Positions 33,424 to 44,545 are shown, counted from the stretch's first letter. The stretch is 64,000 bases of DNA from Magnaporthiopsis rhizophila (GCA_003049465.1 PYSS01000035.1:185460-249459), one strand, 5' to 3'. Notes: generated by a model from the letters alone, not told the origin. A program made the numbers and translations.

Positions 33424-35190
33424 GGTTGCCGTCAGACCGGCGCAGTCAAGTGGCAGAACCTTCCGTGTTGTTGATTAGGCCGAGGTAACTTTTTTTTCAA
33501 CCGCACCTTCAGCGTCGGCGTATGCGAGTGTGCAACGAGGTTGTCTATCACTCAGAAGCCTTCGAGCCCAGAGAACCTTAAAGTCGCTGAATTTCAAGGG
33601 GACAGGGAAGACAAAGGGAAATCCAGGTGCAGGTGAGAGAGCACGCTAAGCATCAATGGAGCTTCGTGATAAAATAGGTCCTCATCCAATACTCGGAGGC
33701 TGGTGATAAATTCCAGGAATACTAGGTAGACCATGTTGCTGTTTAGGTTGTGGGCATCGCCAGTCGTCTTATCGGAGACACATGAGGCGGGCCGCAGCCA
33801 GCGCCACGTTACGCATGACGAGACGGAACCGACGGCAGCTTCGGAGCTTCCTCTTGCACCAGCGTCACCGTGCGGCATTTCCCCGCGTTTGTGGGGCAAA
33901 GCTTACATACAGCTTCCCCTTTGAATATTCCGCACCTTTGTGAATCGTGATTTGTGTTCTGTCCGTTGACCAGCTACGTCACGCCAAACGTCGAAAGGCC
34001 GTATTTCGCTATCAAGGCTGTTAGCCGAGCCGAGACCAGGGCCCTCGGGTCCAGGATGCCGAACGCATCAGCCTCTCACCTCTAACGGCGAGCTCGTCCC
34101 AGTTCTCAGCACTTGGTGGCATGCTCGATTAGATGTGGTCTCTCTAGGTCGCGTCCCGGAGATAAGCCGAAGCTATCTCCGCCGATCCTCGAGGGAGCAT
34201 GTACCAAAGGCCTGGTGGCCTCGCCATCCAGCTTGTCGCACAGCGACCGCGAAGCCCGTGGGAACCTCACAATGAATCGGCGCTCTTGGAAGGAAAGCTC
34301 ATCCCCCACCCTGCGGCTTTCCGCTAATGTGCCGCCACATTCGGCAACATCTCCCTTGACTGGTCGGGAGCCTCCCGAAACTACCACGCAGGATTCCGCG
34401 GGGCACAGTCTGCTATCTTTCCTTCACCTTTTTCATGTAACCGGAGGGGGAAGCTCACATTCGCGGTAGTTGTGACAGCGGAAGGTTGTCAGTCTTGATA
34501 GCATGAGGGTCTCACCGTCTCCGTCAATAGCGAAAACACGAAGAACTTGCCGAGCTCGAAACGTGACAGGGCTTATCAGTATGGTATTGCAGGAGCCGCC
34601 ATACGTCGCCGTAGATGGGCTCGATACCCGGGGTCGGGGGATCTGGACGGAGCATTTGAGAAGAGGGCTGTTCGCGCGATGGCAGACACGCCAGCTTTGG
34701 TAGTGGTTCTTCGTCAAATAGACACTTTTGAAAATTGCACGGAGCAATCAGACTTGACCTCTCAGAGAAGTGCTACTCCCTCGCTTCTCTTCTGGCTCGA
34801 TCATTCTACCTACATACAAGAATGCGTCGGACGCGGGCGAGCGCGTATCGTCTCTCCCCACGCATCGGGCGTTGTGCGGCTGCATACATCCTGGTTGCTA
34901 AGGCTTGTATCTATTCCGAGATCTCTGTATGAGTGTGCTTGCCTGAAGATCGACATAGTCCCGAGTCCGGCTGGGTCGACATTTGGGAGGCTCCAGGAAC
35001 AGTCACAGCGCGTGGGTCATGCTCGACATGGAACATAGACATTGGCCCTTGGCAACAGTCTCGCCGACATTCCCATCACCCCTCGAGAATGTCTCACTAG
35101 ACTGGCCCTCGCTGGGGAGCGTGATGGCGCTGTGGATGCTGTCGGGCAGTCCACGGCGGCGGTCGGTGGATCATCGGGGCATAAGTGGCG
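33424..35190. other. Gene-poor island, no supported gene
   Basis: The first few hundred bases should hold the WD40 gene promoter. Frames of 90-160 codons at 34100-35040 overlap on both strands, and none shows a domain. One piece near 34980-35060 (VMLDMEHRHWPLATV) looks coding-like but is not identified. Confidence 0.4.
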
Positions 35191-35191
35191 A

Positions 35192-35316
35192 CCTTTCCTC
35201 TCCTATTTCCTCTCCTATTCCTTTTCCTACTACCCAAGCTAGGGAGGTATTAAAAACCTAGGCCGAGGTCGCTTTTCCTCAATATATTGCTTTTCTTTTT
35301 CGGTTTGCGTGCCAAG
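35192..35316 (+). repeat. Minisatellite-tagged repeat, locus 3
   Basis: Three degenerate 12-mers (TTTCCTCTCCTA twice, TTCCTTTTCCTA once), then AGCTAGGGAGGTATTAAAAACC. ATTGCTTTTCTTTTTCGGTTTGCGTGCCAA follows at about 35286-35315. The second block matches locus 1 (11641-11667) closely. Confidence 0.65.
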
Positions 35317-35604
35317 ATGGCTGCCTCCAACTGTAATACCCCTGCGCTTTTCTCCCATTTCTAATGCCATAGAGGCCCAAAACGTTTTTGGAAGTAACGG
35401 ATCACCACCACCTGCACATATAGTATATACGCTAGACTTTTCTGGCAATGTATTACACACCGATGACGGTTTAAAAACTGGTACTTAGCGCAGTCTATGG
35501 CTTGGCTGCGGCCCCAATCCATATCGACCGCATCTGGCAATACTCGACTCAAATCCATCGCCAGCCCGCAGTCTCCTGGCGTCGAGCAAATCCGTCTCAT
35601 CATG

Positions 35605-35745
35605 TATACCATCAACCTCGTCAAGTACTACGTTTATAAAAAGCATGCAGCGTGCATCGCCGGAAATGCTCCGCGATTACGTCGCTTTTGCGTACCAGAG
35701 AGCCAGGGATCGCCAAAATATACACCGGGGCTGTGCTTATCAGGC
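35605..35745 (+). repeat. Dispersed repeat copy B (partner at 11300-11445)
   Basis: About 140 bp similar to the reverse complement of 11300-11445. It can be read as MQRASPEMLRDYVAFAYQRA and continues open for 64 codons to 35837, longer than copy A. That suggests this copy retains more of the parent reading frame. Family unknown. Confidence 0.7.
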
Positions 35746-37458
35746 CCTTGCCGCCGAGATCGAGGTACCGGGCATGGTGGCCTTAGCTTTGGCCAGATGC
35801 AGACGCCCCAGCTTTGGCATCTCCTCTGGCCGTAGCTAGCATCTAGGGCCTGGGATGCAAGGTCCACAGGTGCCACATTCTGTTTTCTCACTCATTGCCC
35901 ATCTGAAGAAGACGTCAGGAACCGGAGTACAGGCTATTTTTTTTAAAACCTGTACTCGGATGAACTTTCCCAGAATGGTGCGAAGTACGTAACATGATCG
36001 CTACTCAGCCTCCTTGATGCTTGTTTGTTCTGGGTGCGGCTTGATCCGCAAAAAGGACCTTCTGTTCACAGGGTGACGCCGAGACAGTATGTGCTGCCGT
36101 AAGGCGAACGCCGGATATAGAGCACCATCTACTGTCCCGAATGTATGGGGCTTTCGGCATGCTGAGAAAAGGATCCCGTGGTAAGCTTGCTGAGGGCCAT
36201 CATCGTAACCCCTTTGCTGTTATGTTTTTATATCGTTCCTTTACGGATCGCCACGCCACGATGGCGAATGCCTTCAGTTACGGCCTGTATGGCCTTTTCA
36301 GAGAGTACGCCCTACCCCATCGAAGCTGGTGCCCAAGAGGTTGGCGGCCAAAGGGCATCAACAGTTGCGTCGCTGATACACGCTCCTCTTCCCCAGTAAG
36401 GCAAATTTTCTCCTCTCCGGCATTCCCGTCGCCCTCAACTTGGCCGACCTGCTTATAGTCATCTCCGGGACCTCGACAGCCCCGTCGTTACGGACCTATA
36501 CATGGGCCCGCACATTCTGTCCGCGCTCTTCCAGGTTGTCTTGGGACGCCACAGGGGAACGTATATCTTCAACCTTGCCCAGGACGCCCCGACTGTTCAG
36601 TTCAGTCTAGTTTGGGTGATGTAAATTGTGGTGTTCCCCGTCGCCATCGCCATCGTGTTCTCAGCATCTACCCGGGTGGAGCAGCCTCAATGAGCTCAGG
36701 GCCCCAAGTACCTACTTCATGGCCCATATCTAGAAGTAGCTGAGCTTCTATTTGTTATACATATCTCTTGTTACCTTTTGCGTTTGCGTTGCTAAGGCCG
36801 TGAAGATCATGGACCATGGTGATCCGGTGGGATTACAACCTCACCAACTAACCTGCCTGCCTGCCGGCTTCCATGGCCGTTGTGGCAGATAACCTAACCA
36901 ATTTTTCAAAGTTTGCTACAGCTGCCGTCTGTGTTCCTGTACTTTTCGAAGTGGTTCCCGCATAAGGTGGGCAGCGACGCGTACAGCTGGTATTGACAAA
37001 GACAGCTTTCAATATCACGATCGAATAAGCTACGCCAGCCTGTCCCTTCGACACCTCGGCGTGCCAATATTGTTCGCCGGCACATTCACGCCCTTCTCCA
37101 AAGAAAGCTTAGAAAACGCTTCCCGTTTCTTGGCCCTTTGGTGTATTGCTTATTTTCTGGTCTACGTGCTTGCCTGGTTGCCGCCCACAGCCACCCTCCG
37201 TCAGATCAAGCCTCCACGGAAATCCAAACCGCGCTCAATTACCCTCACGTAATCTATGATATGCAGATGTCTTTGTACATACCCCCAGTTCGATGCCCAG
37301 TAAGCCTCCTTGCCGTCCAGCCTGCAAGACCAGGACTCCCCATCATGATAAAACCCTCATGGCCCGTTCCGTCCCCGGGTAGCGCTAGAAATGCCACACC
37401 GCCGACCCTGATAAAGAAAACTCCAATGCTTTTGATATAAATCGAGACCCCAGAGCGC
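35746..37458. other. Gene-poor island with hydrophobic coding-like fragments
   Basis: At 36160-36480 several frames carry membrane-like peptides (MVSLLRAIIVTPLLLCFYIVP; NFLLSGIPVALNLADLLIVISG). Another lies at 37060-37190 (PILFAGTFTPFSKESLENASR, then FLALWCIAYFLVYVLAWLP). They change frame repeatedly and may be the remains of a multi-pass membrane protein gene, but I cannot name it. Confidence 0.35.
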
Positions 37459-39039
37459 CTAGTAGAAATGGAGCTTCGCCCGGGGCAGCCCCTGGAATGC
37501 GATCAGGTTGTCGGCCCGCTTCCGCTGAACCTTGGTCTTGCCCCTGACCAGCTCGATCGTCATCTCGAGGTACGGGACGTCGACGCCGACCTCGGCGGCG
37601 CGGTGGAGGAACCAGCCGCTGAGGAAGTCGAGGTTGGTCGGCCTCGAGTTCCTTATCAGCCAGCGCATCTCGCTCTCGGTCGTGCCCTCGGTGCTGCGCA
37701 GTTGGCCCAGCACGTCGCCGCGGAGCCGGTGCGAGCCCACGTAGTCGAGGAACTTGTGCTCGTGCGAGAGCTCCGGCAGCGACAGCATCACCTGCGACAC
37801 CTCGTGCAAGAGCTGCTCCACCTTGTTCAGCCCGACCCGGCTCCGGCAGAGCTCGCCGTAGTCGCAGTCGAGCAGCGCCGACACAGGCTCGACCACGGAC
37901 TGGAACACCATGGTCGGCAGCTTGCGGGCCAGGAACTCGCCAACGGGGTGGTTCACCACGTTGAGCCGCGGCGCCCGCCACATGGCGTACACGAAGCTCT
38001 CGGCCCGCGGCCACCCGCGACCCCGACCCTCGCCGCCGCCGTACCACCCGGCGGCTGAGGACGCTTCGCTGGAGAAGTCGTCGCCGCCCGGTTCGCGCGG
38101 TGTGTAGGAGGCCAGGTGCAGCACGCCCGATTCCTCCTCCTCGCCTAGCGCGAAGCGGAAGTGGTCTCGGCTGTCCTGCGGCTTCCTGATGTGACGGAGC
38201 AGGTGCGTCATGTGGCCCAGCACGTATCTTGGCCGCTTCCTAGGATCCCGGAATATGGTCGCGTTGAGGTGCTCAGGCACACCAAGCCCGTCCTGGATCA
38301 GACAGAGCACGGTGCGGCTGTCTATACGTGGCATGAGGGTCGCGAGCCAGCGGCCCGTCCTGCAGGCCTGGGCGGTGAGCACCAGGTGATCGATATGGTT
38401 ATCAGCACCATCGTACACCAGTGGCTGGTAAGGCTCTGGCTGCAGATTATTTGATTCGTTCCAGAGGCCGTGGCGGAGCACGCTGATCCTCCTGCCTTCC
38501 TCCAAATACTTCTTCCTCTGCGTATGCGGAAGGATCAGGCCTGGGGGCGCCCGGTTGCTCACGCTAGACAGAGCGAAGGCGATGTAGCTCGCGCGAACAT
38601 TTGTGCACAGGACGTGGATGGGTTCTTTTAGATTCTTGCGGTCTCCTGCCAGATGCTGCTCTTTTGACCGTTCCAGCACTGCCGGCGCCTGCTCTTGCGC
38701 GGGAGAAGGTTCCGTTTCCAAGCTGCTCGGTGCCGCTCCCGTGTCACCACGGCCGATCCCTTCATGTTCGGCTGGCCGAGAGGCCGAAATACGGGGTTGC
38801 CGGTTATGGTACGCCCAAAGCGGATCGTAGCTGGTTTGGATCAAAAGATCGGGGATCCCGAACGGGAAATCGTAGTTTGGAGGCACCTCGGGCCCGGCGG
38901 CCACCTGGACGGCGCGGATGAGAGAGTCCTCCCAGGTGGCGGGGCGGGAGGGGTCGGACCCCCGCGATATGGGCGGGTTGGTCGGCTTTATGAGGGGTAG
39001 GTGACGCATGTTTTGGGCCCCCGAAGGGAGGGTCGGCAT
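37459..39039 (-). CDS. Ketopantoate-reductase (ApbA/PanE)-like protein, possibly mitochondrial Cbs2-like
   Basis: A frame of 526 codons from the ATG at 39039. The middle reads RTVLCLIQDGLGVPEHLN, then GHMTHLLRHI, a PanE-like Rossmann end. The C-terminal helical domain contains LARKLPTMVFQSVVEPVSALLDCDYGELC, which fits ketopantoate reductases. The N-terminal glycine motif is replaced by IHVLCTNVRASYIAFAL, so NADPH binding is doubtful; yeast Cbs2, a COB mRNA translational activator, is a similar degenerate member. The frame is open upstream to about 39330 with an Arg-rich, acid-poor sequence but no ATG, so a mitochondrial presequence from an upstream exon is possible. Confidence 0.82.
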   Translation of the reverse strand: MPTLPSGAQNMRHLPLIKPTNPPISRGSDPSRPATWEDSLIRAVQVAAGPEVPPNYDFPFGIPDLLIQTSYDPLWAYHNRQPRISASRPAEHEGIGRGDTGAAPSSLETEPSPAQEQAPAVLERSKEQHLAGDRKNLKEPIHVLCTNVRASYIAFALSSVSNRAPPGLILPHTQRKKYLEEGRRISVLRHGLWNESNNLQPEPYQPLVYDGADNHIDHLVLTAQACRTGRWLATLMPRIDSRTVLCLIQDGLGVPEHLNATIFRDPRKRPRYVLGHMTHLLRHIRKPQDSRDHFRFALGEEEESGVLHLASYTPREPGGDDFSSEASSAAGWYGGGEGRGRGWPRAESFVYAMWRAPRLNVVNHPVGEFLARKLPTMVFQSVVEPVSALLDCDYGELCRSRVGLNKVEQLLHEVSQVMLSLPELSHEHKFLDYVGSHRLRGDVLGQLRSTEGTTESEMRWLIRNSRPTNLDFLSGWFLHRAAEVGVDVPYLEMTIELVRGKTKVQRKRADNLIAFQGLPRAKLHFY

Positions 39040-39751
39040 GAGCAGCGACGGGACGCTGAAGGGGAGGTGGAAGCTCGGGAGCGGAGGGAGGAGGCTCTCG
39101 CCAGTGAGGAACGGTCGACTCGGGAAGGCATGCTGGGGCTGGGAGGCCGCCCGGTCGACCGGAGCGCTATTGCTGTTCCATCGGGAGAGTCTGGGTTGTA
39201 GGCGCGCAAACAGCCGCGGCGCTGCGCGGCCGCCTGGTATTCGGGGCAGCGTGGTGGCGGCGACGCTGTGACAAGGGCGCGCACAGCCGCGATTTCCCCA
39301 ATCCCATCCAGCCCAGACAGCGTCGGCTCAGCAAAGCCTCATGGCGCACCAGTCTCTTGTAGCAGCTCTAGCGGGCGCTGCTATCGCCAAGCCAGAAGAG
39401 GAATCTCTTTTGGTTTTTTCGTGACAAAGAGGGGCCTTTAGGAGAAATTTCTCATGATGCGGTATCTTTTGATGCGATTTTTTCCCCCCGTCAATCCTCT
39501 ATTGCGCCAATGGACGGCGAGGCCCACTCTCCGGCGTTATACGACCCCACTCTTCTGTGTGGTGCCCCGACGGTCGGGCTGCGGTCGCAAACTTGGCTGC
39601 AATCGGCACTTCCGCCTGCGCAGTGACTGGCTGGGCGGTCATAAAACTCGGAAGACGACCGGCGGTCTCTCAGAATCCAGTAAAAGCCGCTCAGGCATAT
39701 CCACAACTTTAGGTCCGCGCCTGTCGATTCCGTCAACGCAAAAACGCAAAG
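39040..39751. promoter_or_regulatory. Divergent spacer between the reductase-like gene and LRP1
   Basis: About 710 bp between two divergent starts, holding both promoters. The part next to the reductase-like gene is possibly coding for its N-terminus (open frame down from about 39330). Confidence 0.5.
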
Positions 39752-40439
39752 ATGAGTGCCGAAGACACGGCGTTCGATGCCATGGTCGAAAGCCTTGCCG
39801 ACAGCGTCACGACTCTCGAGGACGACCTGAAGCCCCTGCTTGAGAACTTTGCCGAGATATCATCCAAGCTCCCCGTGCTGGACCAGGCGAAGCTCAATGT
39901 TCTCCTCGCATACTCTATCGAGTCACTTCTCTTCAGTGCGTCCCATTCTCTCACATGGGCTGGTGAAAATGCTCTCATATCGATGCCCAAAGCTAACAAT
40001 ACTGCAGGCGCGCTGCGTTTGGAGGGCGTGGATGCTAAGAATCACGATGTCTTCAAGGAACTGACGCGGACGCGGCAGTACTTTGAGAAGATCACCAAGG
40101 CCGAGACTCCTGCAGAACCGCGGCCTGAGAATGCCACCATCAACAAGCAGGCGGCGATCCGCTTCATCCGGGCAGACCTGGTTGGTTTTGCCCATACTTC
40201 CTGGCCACCTGCAGCAACCCTTTGACTAACCCGAATCACCCACCCAGGCGGACGAGAACAACCGAGAGCTGTCCAACAACCTCAAAGAGCTTCTAGCCAA
40301 GGAGCGCGCAAAGGCGGTTATCAGGAAACGCCGCGCTGCCGAGGAGGCCAACCCATCTGCCGATGCTAGTGACGCCAGCGGTAAATCGGACTCCAAGGCG
40401 AAGCGGAAGAAACACAGTGCCTCTAAAGCATCAAAGTGA
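39752..40439 (+). CDS. LRP1: Exosome-associated protein LRP1/RRP47 (C1D family)
   Basis: Three exons: 39752-39935, 40008-40180 and 40248-40439, 182 residues. The Sas10/C1D domain reads LEDDLKPLLENFAEISSKL, then VLLAYSIESLLFSALRLEGVDAKNH and ELTRTRQYFEKI. The tail is Lys/Ala/Ser-rich (AKRKKHSASKASK). In the nucleus LRP1/RRP47 binds and stabilises the exonuclease Rrp6 for 3' trimming of rRNA and sn(o)RNA. Intron 1 is 72 nt, divisible by three and free of stops; splicing it out restores the family's LLFSALRL sequence. Confidence 0.92.
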
Positions 40440-40897
40440 CCGGCTTGTCCCGGTATAGGTGTAAAAAGGCACGACTGTGTAGTATCCTGACGATTCTGGG
40501 ACTTGTTTAGGCGTGAAATTGCTGGTTACTCAAGATACCCCTTAGGTCTTTAATACAGCCCTGCATTCATTATACATACAAGCCCGTCCACTTGCGTCCG
40601 TCCGAGATACGGAAGCGTATCACGTGATTGAACAGTGTCGGACTTGATGCAGGACAAAAGTGCTCCACCACGGCTCCACCGACAATATCCTCCACTGAGG
40701 AACCTTCCAGCCTTCTTTCAAGATTGATTTGACCTCAGTCACTGCTGCACCCAATTGCCACCTCCCATTTACATACCTTCACCCACCACCACCAGTACCG
40801 CGCCCCAACAGACGCCAACCGTTTCGCGAAGCAATAGCGGGCATAACGAGATCTCTTTCGTTTTACAACCCGCGCCGTCCCGTCCACCACCTCCGAA
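40440..40897. promoter_or_regulatory. Spacer between LRP1 and MIX17
   Basis: About 460 bp holding the LRP1 3' UTR and the MIX17 promoter. ATCACGTGAT at about 40620 is a palindromic CACGTG E-box, the bHLH-type (for example Cbf1-like) site. Its use here is inference. Confidence 0.5.
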
Positions 40898-41464
40898 ATG
40901 CCTCGCTCGCGCCCCGCCCGTCCCGCCGTCCGCCCGGCCGCGCCGGCAAAGCCCCCCACGCAGCAGCAGCCGAGCAGGCCCGCGACCACCTACGCTGCCC
41001 CGACGCAGCAGCACGCTGCTCACCCACCGCCGGGCGCGGCCTCCGGCGCCCCGTCCCAGGGTCCTGGTCTGCTTGGCCAGATGGCTAGCACTGCCGCGTA
41101 CGTCTCCAGATTTTTGTTTCTGTTCTTTTCCCCTCCTGCTATCCGGTGGCATCTCGAGAAATGGAAGGAGGCAAACAGGCTTACTAACTGGTTACATGTC
41201 TCGAATCACAGCGGCGTCGCAATCGGCTCCTCCGTCGGCCACGCCATCGGCGGCATGTTCGGCGGCGGCTCCTCCGCTCCGGCCGAGCCCGTCGCCGCCG
41301 CCGCGCCGTCCCAGCAGGCCCAGAACAGCCAATGGGGCAACAACTGCGCCGGCGCCACGCAGAACTTCACAAAGTGCATGGACGAGAACGGCGGCAACAT
41401 GCAGATCTGCAACTGGTACCTGGAGCAGCTCAAGGCCTGCCAAGCCGCCGCGAGCCAGTACTAG
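40898..41464 (+). CDS. MIX17: Twin CX9C mitochondrial protein MIX17/CHCHD2-like
   Basis: Two exons: 40898-41097 and 41212-41464, 150 residues. A basic, Pro/Ala-rich N-terminus is followed by a glycine-rich hydrophobic helix (GVAIGSSVGHAIGGMFGGG). The CHCH domain has two CX9C motifs, CAGATQNFTKC and CNWYLEQLKAC. This is the layout of yeast Mix17 and human CHCHD2/CHCHD10, intermembrane-space proteins imported by Mia40 and linked to cristae and respiratory function. The 114-nt intron is divisible by three and has no stop, so a retained form of 188 residues is formally possible. Confidence 0.94.
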   Translation: MPRSRPARPAVRPAAPAKPPTQQQPSRPATTYAAPTQQHAAHPPPGAASGAPSQGPGLLGQMASTAAYVSRFLFLFFSPPAIRWHLEKWKEANRLTNWLHVSNHSGVAIGSSVGHAIGGMFGGGSSAPAEPVAAAAPSQQAQNSQWGNNCAGATQNFTKCMDENGGNMQICNWYLEQLKACQAAASQY

Positions 41465-41838
41465 AGGATGATTAGGGCCGGACATTCACCAGAGTCTGAA
41501 AGGGACGCGTGTGGACGGTATATGAACAGGTTGGGAAGCTGCATCATAGAACCCAGGCGTGTTCTGAATTGACTGGGGACTGTCAGAAAGAGGAAGAAAC
41601 AAGAAAAAAAAGAACAAAAAAAAAACCAGAGTGGAGGAAATAGCTACCTACGCCAGGAGCATCTTAGCATCTGGGCGTGTTAGAGCCTTCGCTTCTCTTT
41701 TTCCCTTTGTGCTCTGTACTATTACACTAGCATTGGACGATTCCGCTCCATATCGTACATATATATCATACATCTGATGAGATCAAGGCAGACACGAAGC
41801 AATGGCCAAATCAACAAGACTCCAGGATGGTAGAGTGT
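41465..41838. other. Convergent intergenic region
   Basis: 374 bp between two stops with A-rich tracts (41605-41625). It holds both 3' UTRs; no gene. Confidence 0.55.
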
Positions 41839-43620
41839 TTATTCTTCATCAGGCCGAGGTTCGAAGTTGAGCTAGGAGGGGAGTTTTCAGTTAGTGTTAT
41901 CCTCATAAAACAAAAACAGGGAGACTTGCAAGTGAACGCCTACCGAATTGCCATTGTAAAGCTGCTGATCCCTCGTGTCATCATTGGGGTTGCGGAAGCC
42001 AGTGACTCTTGCGCTTCCTTGCTCCTGCCTACCGGCCGAATTCGATGACTGGTCCTGCTGCTGGCGAGGGCGGTTGAGCCTGGCCATTTCGATCTCCTCT
42101 CCACCCTGGAGCTGCTCCTGTCTCGCCGGAACCGCTCGGAATAAGAGGAAAATAGGGTTTAAGAACCCGAGGATCATAGCCCAAAGGCTAGCGAGCAGGC
42201 CCCCGGATGGGCCGCCAGGGCCGCCGTAGGCCGTCGCGAATCGGCGCACCGGCACGAGAATAAGGGTTGAGGACGGCGCCAGCCCGAGGTCTGCGAGCGA
42301 CTGGTCCTCCTCGGTCTCCTCGATTGTCCGGTTCGGCAGCGGCGTGAGCACGACCTGGAAGAGATACGGGTCCTTGGCCTGGTCCACCGCGGCCCGGCTG
42401 GCATCCACCCACTCCCTTACCTCCTTCCGCAGTGTGCCGCTGCTGGGCAGGCGCGTGCGGATGGTGGAGCCGTCAAAATCGCGCACCTGCAGCGCGCACG
42501 TCTTGCTCTGTCGGGACGCAGCGGCGGCCGACGCGCTGCCTATGGGACCTGTCGACGGCTGGGCAGTTTCGGCTGGGCGGCTGCTCGCGGCGGTGCTCTG
42601 ACCGTCGTCGCCGCTGGCAGCAGCAGCTATCCTCGCGAGCTTGCGCTGCTCTTCCCGCTCCCTACGCGCCGCCTTGTCGTGCTCGATCTGCTCGAGGATG
42701 CGCCTCCTCGCCTGCTGAGCCTCCAGTTTGCGCCTCTTGTAGTCGTCCGAGGCTTTTGCCACATCGGCATGCGGCTTGCTTGCCTGCGGCGCTGCGCTGT
42801 CGCTACTCGGCTCGGGCTCGGCCCTTCCCTTGCCCTTATCCCTGCTGCTGCGCGGTGGCTGTTGTTCCTCCACCTGTTCACCGCGGCTGCTGGACACCGG
42901 GGTGCCCAGGGCGGAGCCGGATGTACCGCTCGAGAAGTCTCGCGCGGAAGCATCGACGCCTGCTGAACGGTGGCCCACAGGCGGCTGCTGGAGTTGCTGT
43001 TCCGGCGCTGGCCGCGCCGGATCACTTGGCGGCATGATGCCCAACGACTTACGCACCCTCCTTAGGAACTCTTCTCTCACAGTCCCGGCGGCGATGTACT
43101 CCTTGAGCTCACCATTCCTTTGTGGGTGATGCTGGTCAGCGGGCTTTCTTCCTGGAGCATCACTTAGGGTATTATTACTAGCACCTACCTGATCAGGACG
43201 AGCGTCGGAGTCTTGGGGATAGGGAAGATTGCTGCGAGATACTTTGCCTCCTCCGAGCCTGCCTTCAAGCGGAGCAGAACGGCTTCCGCCCTCAAGAGTG
43301 ATTCAACCTAGGAATGAAAGGCACGTGATTAGACTGTGATTATGGCATCATTACTTAGGAAGGGATGGAGAGATCATTGAAACGTCGGAGAACGGCCTAC
43401 GGAGCTGTCGGTGAGGAATTCTTCTTCCCATAGCCTGCTCTCAGTCCCGTCGTCTGGTGAAGGCTGGGGTTAGCACGGCGGGAAGTCGTGAAAGATGCGC
43501 CGCAGTCCAGAACGGGACAGCAGATCATAGTATGGTCGTACCTGTGACGAAACAAACGACCAATTTGGCATCTTGCACAGCGGCAGCAATACCCTCTTGA
43601 AGAGCGCCTTGGAAGAACAT
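41839..43620 (-). CDS. UBX-domain protein, UBXN4-like (ER-associated degradation)
   Basis: Five exons: 43620-43542, 43453-43401, 43307-43189, 43117-41944 and 41871-41839, 485 residues. The N-terminus MFFQGALQEGIAAAVQDAK with LLRLKAGSEEAKYLAAIFP and TPTLVLIRNGELKEYI is a thioredoxin-like UAS-type fold. Next come a disordered stretch, a charged coiled coil (RRKLEAQQARRRILEQIE) and a UBX domain (LQVRDFDGSTIRTRLPSSGTL). A hydrophobic hairpin-like segment, LLASLWAMILGFLNPIFLLF, follows. The arrangement matches UBXN4/erasin, which tethers the Cdc48/p97 ATPase at the ER membrane. The short last exon supplies the conserved LNFEPRPDEE end. Confidence 0.92.
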
Positions 43621-44266
43621 CCTGGTGAATGTTGCTGATCGTCGAGTGACACGTGCCGAGAGAGAGCTTCAGTTTCCACCAGTCTGCTGCTTGGTGAGGT
43701 TCTGTGAAGAAAGTGAGCTGGACGAAGCTGTTACCAGCACCGCCAACAGGGGTCCTGTGGAGATCGAGGATTGAATGAGTGAGTTTGACTGGGATCGTTC
43801 AGTTGCTGGCGTAGATCTGCAAAGTTGAATGAGAGCCGGAATGAAGGGGGATGGATGATCTGTGCGGGGTGGAATGAGAGTCGGGCAAGTCTAGAACAGC
43901 AACGAGACGAAAGGTAAAAAAAAGGCTGGGCTCAACGTCGTCACGGTTGACGTCGGGCAGTGAATCTTGATGATGTAAACGTGGTCCGGATGAGCTCGAT
44001 TGCACATGGAGCTGTCGGAGCTCCCTGTAAGCTCTTGAGCTCCAGGAGCCAATCAGGCAAAGTCATCACTGAAACGCACGCGGACTTGGTGGGGCTTTTG
44101 CAGGGTCTGGCACCTGCGCCTGGCGCAACTTTGGCGATGCCAGATGCCACACTGGCACGAGATTGCAGCCCGCCGCTTCCTCACGGATCCGACTCCGAGA
44201 CCGGTCCAATGCGCGCCTAGCAACCCGAGCGATCCGAAGTCGACCACGCCCGGCGCCGACAAAAAC
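43621..44266. promoter_or_regulatory. Divergent promoter region of the UBX gene and SHY1
   Basis: 646 bp separate the two divergent starts. A GCCAATCAG-type CCAAT box (AGCCAATCAG at about 44048) lies about 220 bp before SHY1, in the range used by the Hap/CBC complex in respiratory genes. Actual binding is inference. Confidence 0.5.
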
Positions 44267-44545
44267 ATGAGGGCAGCAGCGCAGTGCCTCCTGCGGCCGG
44301 CGGCGGCGGCGCAAAGAGCCGTCAGGGGCCTGCAGCGCCTGCAGCAGTCGTCTCCGCGCTTCGCAACCCGGCGGCCCCTATCCTCGACCCCCAGAGCCCG
44401 ATCGCCGCAGAACCAGCCGGCCGACGACCCGAACTGGACCTCGGTAATAGACAACCCGCCCGAGCTGGTGCGGTCAGGGAGGAGGCACGGCCCGGGCCTG
44501 ATCATACTTGGTACTTGCTCCCCTGCGCACAATCCAGAGCGAGAC

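Noticed and set aside
36980..37260. Oligopeptide-transporter remnant
   Set aside because: VPILFAGT loosely recalls that family, but surrounding residues and order do not fit.
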